Shown here in pieces: positions 39,985 to 51,939 of a stretch of DNA of 64,000 nucleotides. A program made the translations under genes and the position numbers. Each line of letters begins with the position of its first letter. Within the stretch, counting starts at the first letter, position 1. The notes under the pieces are model-generated. The model ran no database searches. It was not told the DNA's origin and saw nothing but the letters and a program-made list of their open reading frames with translations. The stretch is from Taeniopygia guttata (lineage: Eukaryota; Chordata; Aves; Passeriformes; Estrildidae), in contig NC_133063.1 of assembly GCF_048771995.1 (NCBI RefSeq), positions 7,142,001 to 7,206,000 on the forward strand, written 5' to 3'.

Positions 39985-40675
39985 TGATTTATTAAAAAAA
40001 TATGGATATTGATCTAGTATCGATATCCAACTGTGACGGACAAAAACTCTCTAACAGTTTAAAGTTAGAAAGTGTGTGTTTATTCGACGCCGGGCAGCGT
40101 GCGGGATCGCTCCCAAATACACACCGCACCTTCCAGGTGATTACAGAGTCTTTTTATCCATACAAGTATTGAATACACAAAATACAAATACATATTCATC
40201 ATTTTGGTACATCCCATTCCCCGCTTCGTATGCTAATCACTCTAAAAGCTATTAAGCATGCGTAGTTTGTCCCTTGAAATGGGTCAGTGGTCCCTTTCAT
40301 GGGGAGGGGTCCCAAAATGAGGAAGTAAATGAAGTCTTCCTCGTTCTGACCTTTCTACCTTTTCAATGCAAGTATGAAAATTGAACTCTTGGTAGAACTC
40401 CCATTCCTTGTCTTCAATTGGTTTCAGAACAGAGGAGGCCCACAATTGTCTTGTGTTCCTAAAAGCTATTTATCAGTTTCTATATTCTTCATTATAAACC
40501 CAGCTAACTAAACATTGTGCTGACAAGCAATCAGTTATTAGTTAACTACTAACTCCTAACCTCATCAAGGCCTACTCATTTATTATTATTATTTTAATTA
40601 ACTCTAGTAAGGCTTATTTCTAACTAAAATCTTAGCTCTTCAAGAATCTCTAAATGCCTTAAAGTTTACGTTTCA
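39985..40675 (-). mobile_element. solo LTR, copy A of an inverted pair
   Basis: A 691-bp LTR on the minus strand. In element orientation it starts TGAAACGTAAAC and ends TTTTTAATAAATCA. A perfect 4-bp target duplication TGAC flanks it (39,981-39,984 and 40,676-40,679), as in class I (gammaretrovirus-like) elements. It is a near-copy, about 95% identical by eye, of the LTR at 55,294-55,982 in opposite orientation. The polyadenylation signal and ATAAAAAG promoter element described for that copy are conserved here. Near its 3' end an imperfect palindrome (arms 40,004-40,013 and 40,019-40,028) surrounds CTAGT. It was inserted into a CR1, which pairs up correctly when the LTR is removed. Confidence 0.93.
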
Positions 40676-40850
40676 TGACAAGTTGAAGAAATGGCTTCAT
40701 GAAGAGCCTCGTGTAGTTCAAAGCAAGGAAGGACAAAGTTCTGCACCTGGGAAGGAAGAACCCCAGGAACCAGCACAAGCTGAGGTCCACTCAGACAGAA
40801 TATACCCTAGAGTAAAAAGATTCAGGTATTGTCACTGAAAACCGGAAAAT
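40676..40850 (+). mobile_element. CR1 LINE, plus strand (part 2 of the split copy)
   Basis: Resumes the CR1 broken at 39,984. The blocks are 'tgacaagttgaagaaatgg', 'catgaagagcctcgtgtag', 'ttctgcacctgggaaggaag', 'aaccccaggaaccagcac' and 'aagctgaggtcc', then weakly 'agagtaaaaagattcagg'. Similarity is lost by about 40,850. A separate CR1-type 3' tail lies at 41,500 and may or may not belong to the same insertion. Confidence 0.9.
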
Positions 40851-41499
40851 AAACTCTCAAACAAATTTATTAGATTAGAATGCCAACACTACTTACTAGC
40901 ACTGCTGGATGCAATATTCACTGCTGGAATCTTCTTCAAAATATGCATGCTAAGGAAGCTATCAGACCAGGTTATATTCCTGAAACCAGTACATATTTAT
41001 CATATTTTTGGATACATGCATATATGCTAAATATTTCCACAGACTTATTTGAATATGGTTCCAGATCTTCTGATGAATCTTTTCTCCTTGTGACCATCTC
41101 AAATATGTCATCAAGTAATAATTTACTTCTCTGATCATTCTTTGCTCTGACATGCAATCCTTGTTCTCAAAATTAAGACATCAGCTAGTACATATTAATC
41201 ACTAATACAAGTAAGTAAGGAAACTTTAGCTGGAAAATTACTTACTAGTCACAGGTGTAGGGGACAAATCTAATAATTGACCAGAAATCTACACTAATTA
41301 CAAAAAATATACTACAGTGCAAAATCTACACAAAATACACTACATTGCTAAAGTTAAAAGAATCTTCCAACATCTTCCCCACTGCTGTATGGATTTCTTT
41401 CAGAAATATAAGCCTTTTGGAAATTGTTCTGGCGTACTCCATGTTGATGATTAAATAGCCATGTTCCCTTGCAGCAATGGATGTTAATGAGTTGATTGT
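40851..41499. other. intergenic, origin unclear
   Basis: AT-rich sequence between two CR1-like pieces. It could be a further insertion or very diverged CR1. I see no LTR ends, genes or simple repeats. Confidence 0.4.
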
Positions 41500-41612
41500 G
41501 AACTTTCCTTGCTTGGAGAAATTTTAAAGACATCTGGACACAGAGAAGAGATGTTGGACCAGGTGACCTCCAGATATCTCTCTTAACCTCAGCCATTCTA
41601 TGATTTTTTATA
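41500..41612 (+). mobile_element. CR1-type 3' tail
   Basis: Shows 'acatctggacacagagaag', 'ttggaccaggtgacctccag', 'atatctctcttaacctcagc' and the terminal 'cattctatgatttt'. This is the 3' end of the CR1 subtype that reads 'ggactagatgacctccagagg'. Only about 110 bases are recognisable. Confidence 0.82.
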
Positions 41613-44600
41613 TACAGTTATGTTTTGTCTGATCAAGTTTAAAAGTTTATGGGAGCAGCTTATTGATGCTCTGATAGGCTTTGGAGTAATGTATCTTTCT
41701 TGCATTTTACTGACCATGCATAATCCTCTGAATTAACTTATCATCTAAAGGATATATACATATGTTTTTGTTTTACAGCATAATCTTCAGACAAAATGTA
41801 AAACTGGGACGTGTTTCCCACCAGTTGTTCCTTAGCAAAAGTACAGCTGATAAAATACTTCCTAATATCAACTACAGACATCTAAAAATAATTCATTTTT
41901 TGCCTTGTTGAAATGCAATATATTGCTTTATTCTTGTTAATCTTCAATTTCAGACAATTTAAGGCATGGTGACTCAAGCAACTTGTCCTCTTTGCTATTT
42001 TAAGTCTAAGAACAGGTGTATTCATGCAACAATGAAGCAATGACTCATGTCTGAAGCAAGCCATTTAGGGTGTAATTCTTAAGTCCTCTTTTACCAGTCA
42101 AGGAGACAGTAGTGTGAAGAGACAGAATCACAATGCAAAGGAAAATTGGATTTTTATCAATCAAAGCTGGAGGAGTAAAATGAAGTAATTTTTTTTTAGC
42201 AGTTCATGTGGTATGTGAATAAAGAGACAATTTGCAAAGTTTAAATACGGTTCAAGGGAACTGGACACATTCTTCCACCAGGTAAGTCAAAGCTGTGTTT
42301 TTGAAGGACTGTTTGCAAAATGAACCACTGTGCACAAGGTGGAAGGTACCTGCATTTCTCACTCAGCCTCAGGGCAGTCATTAACGTGAAGCAGCTTCAG
42401 AAAATACCCCTTATTATGCAAACATAATGCACCTAGTGAGGGCTTGGCTCCAATGAAATTCATTCAGAGCAGAGAAGCTTGGAGGACAAGCAAGCAGATC
42501 TGTAACAAGAGCAAAACATTTGCTTTCTGTCTGTATTCAGCAAGCAGCTGCAGATTCCCTGTGGCACATTAAAAATGCTCTATTTATACATGCCAACAAT
42601 ACTAGCAAATTCTGGAGCTTGCTGGAGCATTCTCACTATATGAAAACAAACTTGTTTTTTCAGTGACAGAAGAAAGATGTGAAAATGCGGGCTTTCATCA
42701 TAATCATGGGGGTTATTGCAAAACCAAACTGTTCTTCTAAACTACTATTTCCACACAAACAACTAATTTGCAATTGTGAAGGCAAGTGTCTTAGCGGAAA
42801 TAGATGCCTCTGTTACTAAAATGTTGCCTTCTTCCTTTACTGTAGATTTTATTTTAAGAAAATTGATATGGATAAATTCTTAATGTAATTTTAAAAGCAT
42901 TACCATCATATTAGCTTTCCCTCATATCTGCTTTTCAAATGTAGCTTATATTTTATAGTAGTACCAAAGTTGTAATCAAGGGTCTGTTCTTCTGCCTTCA
43001 CATTTTTTTTTAATACATTGAAATTTTTCTGTTTGGAATGGGTAACATTTTTTATCTCACCTCCTCAGATACATTACACCAAATTTCCATACACTTAACA
43101 CTTCCTACAAATGGAAATTTTCTTCTTTACAGGTTCACCCAGAACAGATGCTGCATGTACATCTGGCCAAAAGTCAGGGTCTGGAGCTGCTCTCTGATCC
43201 CAGTGACACTTTTTCCTAGTTCTTAATTCTACTCTTCAACAATCTAATCCACTTTTCTCCTCCTTTGTGAACAGATGCAGTCCTTTATGTTTGTCTTGAA
43301 ATGGTTGGAAAGAATGACCACTTTGGCAACAATACTTCATTGCAGACAGTGATATCCCTAATTTTTTTCTGCTTAGGAAAGTGCCCAAAGAACTTAAGTG
43401 GTGGCTTTCTGACCTTGTGTGTACAGCCTGGGGCTGTGCTGCAGAGCCCTCTCTGTAAGCTGATATAGATTTCTTTTTTCCTAGAAGGAAACTCAGCTGT
43501 GCCTGTGGAAGACCACAGCCCATACTGCAGACAGGCAGAGGGACACGGCAGCAAGACAATCATTTTGAAAGAACAGGTAATTATGAAGTTGCCAGAACAT
43601 TTTGCATCTATTTCTGCACTGAAGAAGCCTTTCAGTCACAAACTTTGAGAAATCAGGGGAGTTCTTCAATAGTAGCCTGAGAACAAGACTTCAGTGAATT
43701 TGAGTATATGGGAGGAGCCTGGATTATTCCACTATTTGAGCTAAGTGGTGATAAAAACTGGGCACAAGGTGAAAAGATCCATTTGTAAGATTAGGCTTAA
43801 TAAATCAAATTCTGGGTTTATTTGAAAGTTGTCTTGAAGCTCATTTTTTTTAGCTAAAGCAATAGCCATATACTTTAGGGGAGAATACTTTCTCTTTCAC
43901 CTTCTAACAGTTGAATTGCACATCAAAGCAATAATTCAGATTTAATTCAGCCTATCATGACCTAATTAACTTCTTTATGTTGAAGAAGAGGTCTGAATAT
44001 ATGATATGCTTTGCCATGTTGAGGGCTGGCTGTTCAGTCTCATGGCTTTTCCTAGCTAGTTTTATTTGTCATAGCACTTCCCTTTTCCTTTCTGTGCCTA
44101 TGCATCTTCCTGAAAGATTTTCCATGGAAGGCTCTCACAAGCACTTAAAAATTCAGATATATTTTATCTATCCAGTCCATTTAACATGTTTGTATTATGT
44201 GGCACAGTTTTTCTACATGGAAATGGCTAGTTTTTGTTTCAGATTTTTTCATATCAATTTTTATTATTTCATCCTGAGGGGTTTTGTAACACATTAGGCT
44301 TCAATGTCCTGAAAGCAGACAGCTCACCCTTTCATTTCTCAGAAAGGGAAAAAAAAATGACAGTTTTCTGAGAGCATGGAAACATCCCAGCAATGTTTTT
44401 TGATAACTAACAATGTTTTTTTGCTAACACGCCCCCTGAAAATTTACAGGAGCAGTACAAACAAAAACATCTTTAGAAATAGTTTTGTTTGAAATTCTCT
44501 CACAAAACTGGAATGTTTAAAAAAATTGATTTTAATTTATAATTGATTTTGAGGTTTATTCCTGGCAATTGATATATTGATACATACAGAAATGGGCAGA

Positions 44601-45477
44601 GCAGCAAAATTGAAACAGAAATATGATTTCTGTTTAACTCACTAGCAAAATTAAAATACTTGATGTCTTTTTTTTGCAAAAAATCATTAACTAGAAACCC
44701 TTACCCAACTCTAGTTGTTGGAGATGACGGCTCTATGACTCTGAAAATATAAAGCATTTCTCTCAAATATCTCTTATTTTTGTGGAAGTACACCAGATTT
44801 TGAAAAAATGCCTAAAAATTTTTTTGTTTTAATCAATTCTATCAAGAAGTAAATTGCAAGACACAAAATCTATTCCAATTAAGGTAACCATTGATTAAAA
44901 ACTCAGCTCTATACTCCATGAGGTATTAAAATCTTGACAAAAATGTGATGTCCCCACTAATTAATATGGAGTTTTCAGTTTTTACTTCATTGTTAATTTC
45001 AAATATTCCTAAAGAGGTTTTGTCTGAGAACTGAGACTCCCTAGACATGTGAGTATGCTAAGCAGGCTGTGTTTTGGGAGACAGGCTGAAAAATGCAACT
45101 CCTGTCCCATAAGATAGTGTTGCAAAGTGGAGGACCTTATTGCAAAACTCATTTTCTGCTCAGCACCAGATGTCAGCAGAGCTTTAGGTAGCTGGCTCAC
45201 AGTCTGGCTTTTCAGCACGTATGTGAAACGTCACATTCTATACCAGACCTACACTTACATGACAACTCTTGGTGAATTACTAAGAGGTGAGGAATTGCTG
45301 CTCTCTGTCCTTACCCAGATGTCCTCTTGTGTCCCAGGTTTGAGCAGCTCAATTCTTTGTGCTGCACACTTCCATCCTCCTGCTCTGCTTCCACAGAGTT
45401 GGCTGAGGCACAGCTGTTAATTGCTCTCTCTGCAAGAGGCATTCTGCTGCTGGCAAACTCACCCAACAGCCAACACT
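41613..45477. other. 3.9-kb intergenic stretch, no gene recognised
   Basis: AT-rich unique sequence. Overlapping minus-strand open frames at 43,236-43,563 (about 100 codons) have no recognisable domain. Nothing else could be supported. Confidence 0.5.
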
Positions 45478-45987
45478 GACTGCTTTTTTGGTTTGGTGGG
45501 TTGATCCTGGGCAGCAGCTAAGCTCCCTTCCAGTCACTTCTCACTGCAACCTCCCAATGGGATGGAGGAAAAAGGTGGAACCCAAAACAAACCAAAAAAG
45601 CAGTTACGGGTCAAAGTGAAGACAGGTTAATGAGTAAAGAGGAAAATTATGGAAGAAAACAAGTGATGTAAAAGCAATTCCACACCTGCCCAGCAGCAAA
45701 GTGGTGTCCAGCCTACCTCCAAGAGCGGCTACTTACAACAAGACTCGCCTCCCTGGTTTTCTTGCAGAGCATGATGCTGTGTATTATGAAGTATGTCTCC
45801 AGGTCAGCTGTCCCAGCTCTCCCCATCCTAGACTATGCCCTGGGAGAAAACAGAGTGAGAAACAGATGATGAGCAAGCATTATCCAGCTAAAACATTGTG
45901 GCTTTTGTAATTAACTATTTTCAACAGAAATGTAAAACATAGCATCATTTGGGCTGCTATGAAGAAAACTAACTCCACTCCAGTACA
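45478..45987 (-). mobile_element. degraded ERVL-like LTR (probable)
   Basis: Read on the minus strand, the right end gives TGTACTGGAGTGG then AGTTAGTTTTCTTC. This resembles the 'TGTCCTGGTTTC...GAGTTAATTTTCTTC' start of avian ERVL-type LTRs. Further in come 'TGTTTTAGCTGG', 'GAGAGCTGGGACAGCTGACC' and 'CACAGCATCATGCTC'. The left part on the plus strand reads 'ttttggtttggtgggttgat' followed by 'cctgggcagcagc', matching the 3' part of that LTR type. The assignment rests on remembered family texture. The copy is old, and no target duplication was established. The left edge is approximate. Confidence 0.65.
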
Positions 45988-48943
45988 CAGAGGAGTCAAA
46001 CTACCCCTTGCTGCTAGTTCAGAGCATGCAGCATGGGTAGTCTTAAACTGGTGAAGATCACTGCTTGGTGCATCATAGCTGTGGGGTAGATTTGCGGTGA
46101 GGCAGAGCTCTAAGTCCAAGGTGGTGGAACTGTTAAGTCCAGCAGGTGGAACAAACTGACCTGTATTCACACAAAACCACAACTTTTCAGGCTTGGTGCC
46201 AAGGAAGTTTTATAGCCCTGCACGGTTTTCCTTCTACTACATTCTATGAAAGAACAGTTTTTTAAGAGCATGGAGATACGTATTTCCTTATCCACTCATC
46301 TCACCTTTCCCTAGAAACTACCCCTTTTTAATAGAGCTTCCTCATTTGAAAAACAAACAAACAAACAAGCAGCAGTATTCACCTGCTTGTCCCAGGCCCT
46401 GTCCTCAGCTCTTGTCTCACTTCTTAGTAGCATGAGCTATCTTGTTACAGGAGTACATGGCTTGGAACCTGTAGTTCAGTGCTGTTCCCCACAGTCCTCC
46501 ACTGAAATCCTTGGGACAACCATGGGAAAATAGGGGAGGTTATGAAGAAGGCAGTGATTCACCTCTGTTCCAGGCTGAGATGTGTCAGCCTGCCCAGGGT
46601 GTCTCAAAGACCAAGTGCTAAGACCAAGAGAGAGTTTTACATACCAGCAAGTTCTCTGTGGCAGTTGCCCAGTTTGTCTCTTCCAGGCTCGGTAAAGCAG
46701 TTAATGCATTTAACTCTGTACCTTTTTTACTTCAGCAGGATTGTGTTTGGCTTTGAAGTACACCAACAGATACCATGCTAGACTGGATCTGCTAGAGAAA
46801 CACAACATTCCTACTTATTTCCTGCTCATGTGGACTGTTGTTAAGCAGACACCAGTTTTGCTAGCACCCTTTAGCTAGTTACCCTGCTAAAGCAAAAGAA
46901 AGGGTATATAAATGGATGTGTAATTTCATTATATAGTACAAATGATGTTAAATTTTGCTCAAATGCCACTTTTGTATACTGGTAGGCTGATCATCCTGCT
47001 TTACTGTTTTTTATCCTTGAACAAGAATTCTTCTGTTTGAGAAGCACATTTTGTCTTCTAAATTAGAAAATAATAATAATATGTACAAATATGAAGTGTT
47101 TGCACTTTTTTATTATTAAAAGTGCAAAAAGTATTGTGCTGTTTCCCTTACAATTCTGCTTGTATAGGTCAAGATTAGCTGAGACTAATCTTTCAGTTGA
47201 ACCTCTAAGGAGGCAGAAAGACAGAATGACAAAGTCACGTGCTCTCTGAACTTAGGCAAGTGATACCAAAATAGAACCTGACAGGCATGATAATTTCAGA
47301 CAACACACATCTTTGACTAGTGTATAATATTTTTTTTTTCAAGAATATAATGCAGTTTTCTCAAGCATTGTATGAGATTAAAGGCTCTGCATAGAATCAT
47401 GGGAGCATTCTAACTCAGTTCCATTGAAGTCCTTAGGGGCCTGATGCAAGTCTTTGCTGATGCATGCAAGAACCCTGTCCAGCTGTGAATTTAACTCCTG
47501 TTGTATAAAGCACTCTCAGTCCCATTATAAACCAATGTTTTAGTTTCAAAGAAAGTGACAGAAACAAAAGAATGTTTCTGCATTTTCCCTGTATCAAGGG
47601 ATTTTAATGTAACTGAAAATTATTTATTTTTTTGTTTTCCAGATATTTGCACTCTTATTTATATTTAGATGCTTTCTGTGGGGGAAAAAGAGTGATATTA
47701 CAACATAAAGGCTAGAAGCATGGGTGCATTTCTCTGCTTCAAAGCAGAGAAACCATTATATAGTCAAACATGCATGCTGGAAGGCAGTGAATCCAAATCT
47801 CCATGGATGGAAAGCCACACAGAGTTTACTTGACAAGAAGGCTTTAGGGAAAAAAAAAAAAAAAAAGTACCAGGAACAAACTTTGAGGAATTAACTTATA
47901 CTTATATTTACTATAAGTATCATATTCAAGCAAAAAGATAGTGGGTTTGCTTCCCCTAACTATTTTGTAGTCAACAAAAGGAACAAACATGACAGGTCCA
48001 GTTGCTCCCTCAGTTGCACACAGCAGGTCAGCTTTGCTTCTTGTCTCCTCTTACTGTTGCCAAGTCATTAGAAATTTGCCTTTGATGAAAATAGCAGAAA
48101 ATGCCTCTTTTTTCTTCATGAAAGTTTCTTTTTTTCTGTTTCTCCTCTTGCTGAAGCATCTCAATGAGAGGTGCTTGTTGGAGGGAGTTTTTCTGGTGGA
48201 TTTTTGGTTTGTTTGTTTGGTGGAGGTTCAGGGATCTTTTGGGGTTTCTTTCGAGGAGACACCCATCTTTTCTAAGTTGAATTCAGTGCTAAAAATATAT
48301 ATGAGCAACTCCTGTGTATGTGTTAAAGGTGTGAAACTGCTTTTTCCCTTCTTCTGTAGGAAAATAAACAAGGGGATAAGCTGTTGCTGAACTGAGTTGC
48401 ATGGGGAGAAGAGAACATTTAGTGTTGTCACAATTTGAGAAGGCTCTTGTCTATTGTTTGGTTTATGGATTTATGGATTTCCACCTCCAGCAAAATTAAC
48501 AAGAAAACATTTTTTTTTTTTTTTGTGCCATTGCAATGTATGCCTCAACCTGAAGAGCACTTTTGGAAGACTGTGGTCTACCATGGTATCATATTCACAT
48601 TTGGACTTGAAATGAGCAGGAGTTTCCATTTTTGCCTGCTCTACATCAGTCCCTTTGAAAAGTGATAAGCAGGTCCAAAGCGCTGCAAAACTTCAAAACC
48701 AGAACAGATACTTTGGAAACTGCACTTCTATAACTACACTTCTGCATTCTTACAGTGATATCAGTATACAGGAAAGGTGGGGATAAGTTTAGATTCTCAA
48801 AAATGAGCCTTTGTTTTGTGGCAGCTATCAAAACAGAATGTGTGTTTGCTTCTATATTGAAAAAGAATAAAATACTAGCATGTTGTCTCTTTCAGCAGTG
48901 TAAAATATTACATTTGAAAATGAATTTGTTTTTCATTTTGCTA
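45988..48943. other. 3-kb intergenic stretch, no gene recognised
   Basis: AT-rich unique DNA with an AAAC-repeat patch at about 46,348-46,369 and a 17-base A run at 47,850-47,866. A plus-strand open frame of 133 codons at 47,989-48,390 shows no recognisable motif. Confidence 0.5.
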
Positions 48944-49073
48944 TTTATTTATTACTTTATTCCTATAACCTATTGTACTTTATAATTTATTACTTTATTA
49001 CTATATTTAGGCTTCTAATTTTACACTATGATTGGGAATGGTCTAGGAATGACATAAAAAAGAAAAAGACAGA
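48944..49073. repeat. left arm of a 130-bp inverted duplication
   Basis: Reverse complement of 50,236-50,365 at about 95% by eye. Shared blocks include 'tattactttattcctataac', 'ctattgtactttata', 'ctatatttag', 'ttttacactatgattggg', 'aatggtctaggaatgacat' and 'agaaaaagacag'. Part of the arm is AT-rich, but the 'aatggtctaggaatgacat' end is complex sequence, so the match is not just shared low complexity. Confidence 0.9.
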
Positions 49074-50235
49074 AAAACACAACATGCTAAGGAGAAATGG
49101 CTCTCGATGTTGCATTTTCTTCTGTAATCTTTTAGAGTAACAGCCTGTGCATCATGGACCAAGCAAATAAGATGTCTTTGCCAAGGCAAGCAAAAATGCT
49201 TGGATTGGAGCTCCAAAAATTGACAATTTTTTGAACCTGACAATTCTAGGATTCATGTCCAGTGGATTATTTTTAGAGGGGATATGGAAGTACACATGGG
49301 TGAGACTGCTGATTGCTCTGCAAGGGACCTCACTCGAGACGCACCGCTCCAAGCAATCAAAACTCTCAAGTGTCAACACTTTCCAAGGTGCCCGGGATGC
49401 TAACCCGGGAGGGTTCCACTCCTCAGTGCTAATGAAAATATGCAATGGTCTTGGCTGAGCTTTCTCTCCCAGCTCAGGGGCAGCAGGAGCCGCCTAAGGG
49501 TTTGAGATGAAGCCACCAGAGGGAGATCTAAGGCTGCACACATTTGAGCTGTGCCATCTGCTGTCTGCTGATAACGCCCTCATCACCATCTGTGCTGCCG
49601 TGTCAAAGCTGAGGCAAACGAATTATTGTGGCAAACAACAGCACCATTAGGCCACCAACACGTGCCAAAGATGAACATCACTAGTTTAACGTTGCCTCTG
49701 GCATAGCCAATGCATGTAATCCCAGGGACAAAAAAAACAATGAGAAAACCCAAAACCAACGCAGCCCAAACCAAACAAACCCAAACCAAATACCACCCAA
49801 CAAAACAGCCCTCAAACAGAATTCTTGTTGTTGTTTTTGCAGATCCATGCAGCCTGTTGGAGAAGTTTACAAATGCAGCTCTGTGCTGAGCATGCATAAT
49901 TTGTTTTATACCTGTTACTGCCCCACTTGCTTCAAACTGAGATCCCAGAAAACATTAAGTTTCTGCAAATATTTTGGCATGGGCCTTTGGAATAATTGTA
50001 ATGAAGCTCAGCCTTCTGGGTGTTTTTCTTAGAGCGTATTGCAGGGAATTCATGTTTTGAAAAAATTCCATGGAACATTCCAAAGTCAATTCTACATTCA
50101 AAATAATCCTCCAAAAGCAAGAATACAGACTACAACAAAAACATTTAGTAAACTTCTCATAAGAAGCTGATTCAGACAAACTCTTAGTTAGATTTTTGTT
50201 CTCTAGGGATGTTCTTTGTCTTTTTATTCTTTGTA
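49074..50235. other. 1.16-kb spacer between the inverted arms; candidate conserved non-coding element
   Basis: Inside the spacer, about 49,480-49,720 is compositionally distinct. It is CpG-containing, non-repetitive and dense in TF-like words: 'ctgctgataacgccctcatc', 'gctgccgtgtcaaagctgag', 'gaattattgtggcaaac', 'caacacgtgcc' with an E-box CACGTG, and 'agtttaacgttgcctctggc'. This texture is typical of vertebrate conserved enhancers. That is an inference and cannot be shown from one genome. An A/C-rich stretch follows (about 49,730-49,810). No gene is seen. Confidence 0.4.
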
Positions 50236-50365
50236 TCTGTCTTTTTCTTTTTTATGTCATTCCTAGACCATTCCCAATCATAGTGTAAAATGAGAAGCTA
50301 AATATAGTAATAAAGTAATAAATGATAAAGTACAATAGGTTATAGGAATAAAGTAATAAATAAAT
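50236..50365. repeat. right arm of the inverted duplication
   Basis: Pairs with 48,944-49,073. Beyond the arm the sequence continues with AATAAAGT-like AT-rich units to about 50,412. Inner homology stops sharply at 'tctgtctttttc', since the flanks differ from there inward. Confidence 0.9.
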
Positions 50366-51609
50366 AATAAATATAGTAGCAATGAAGTTATAAGTAATAA
50401 AGTAATAAAGTAAATGCAGTTGCTTGTAAAAACTCAAGCTACAATTGTCAGTAAAAACTTGTAGATTTCTGCTCTGGACCAGAATGAAAAAAAACCCCAA
50501 AATTATGACAAATTTTATGTGAAAAAATGTTGAACTATTTTGACAATTATCATTTCAGCAATTTAAAATCTAAGTCTTTTCAGGCTGCATCAGCAACAAA
50601 TTGTACTCCTGATGCCTTTTCCATTGTTGTCTCCCTTGTAATCCTGCTGTCTGACTATGGGAACCCCTTCCATAATACCTCAATTTGTCCCTGATTTTAA
50701 ATTATCCTGTGTTAGAGACTAAGAAAGAAGAAGACACAAAATCTTGGATGGGTAAGAAGTCTAGAGTTAGAACCTGTGACTGGCTGGTAAATCACCTTGT
50801 CATATGGAATACTGAGGGGGAAAGAAACCTGTGAACAAGGCAGAAACACAAAAATGACAGAGAAATGTAACATGATTAAGAAAAAAACCTGGCTAATCTC
50901 AGTGATTGATGGGATAGCAATATATTTGGAGGCACAGTGGGATAACTGATAAGGATGCAGACTCAAAGGATGCAGAATGCTGGAGAGGCTGATGAGACTT
51001 GGCAGTTGCTGAAGATTCATGGAAGGAATAGGGTCAGACAGAAAGGGGTGTAGGAGGAACTAGATGCCTGTAAGATGAGATTGGTCACCACGTTGGTGAC
51101 TGGTCATGTTGACTGTTCTGGCACCTAATTACTACAATCTCTTCTAAATTCTTCTTACATCCTTTCTTATCTAACTGCATAGTCACTGTCTCTGTCTCAT
51201 GTGCATGACTGCTGCAAGGACTAAGTGCCAGCTACTGGGTGAACTGATGTGATGAATTTGGTGCCAGCAACTGGATTTGGGCCAAGAGTTTTGGTGCCCC
51301 AGACCTGTGATGGCAGCTACCAAAGTGAGTGGGGTGTCAGTGCCAGCCACTGGGGCAGAAAGGGCTCTTGGCCACCAGTCACAGGTTGAAGCAGTGTACG
51401 TCTGAAAAGCCATTGGACTGATGTCATTCTGTTGCCAGAGAAGAGTACAAAAAGCAGAATCCATGTGTTTCTTGATTCACCACTGTAGCACTAGGTCTTG
51501 GAGGGCTTGAAATTGTGTGAATACTTAGATTTCTCTAGGGAAAACTGGCTGATTCTCCCTTTTTCTCTTGGCTATTATGCAAACACGGGTGCACACACAC
51601 ATGGGCTCT

Positions 51610-51637
51610 CACACACACACACACACACATATATATG
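51610..51637. repeat. (CA)10(TA)4 compound microsatellite
   Basis: Ten CA units directly followed by TATATAT. Short cacaca runs occur just before it (51,590-51,600). Confidence 0.95.
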
Positions 51638-51913
51638 CTTTTACCTACATGCACAATACATTTTGTGTTCCCACCTAAAATAGTGAAAGCATGGCACATG
51701 TTTGTTGCACTCTGGACACTGTCTCCTATAACCTAAGGAAGCCTCTGCTTTTGTGGTGCTTCGAGGTTTTGCTGTAATTAATAACTGATGTGGCCGCTTC
51801 GCTCTCATGAAAGATCTGAAAAAAAAAAACCCCAAAAACCCTGTAGTTCTGTGCCTCAGATAATTTTGCATCCCAAAAATGCTTGATGTTAACCACATAT
51901 AGTTGAAATTAAA

Positions 51914-51939
51914 TTTTTTTTTTTTTTTTTTTTTTTTGG
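51914..51939. repeat. 26-base T homopolymer
   Basis: Uninterrupted T run. It could be the A-tail of an old retroposed sequence on the minus strand, but no source sequence is recognisable beside it. Confidence 0.9.
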
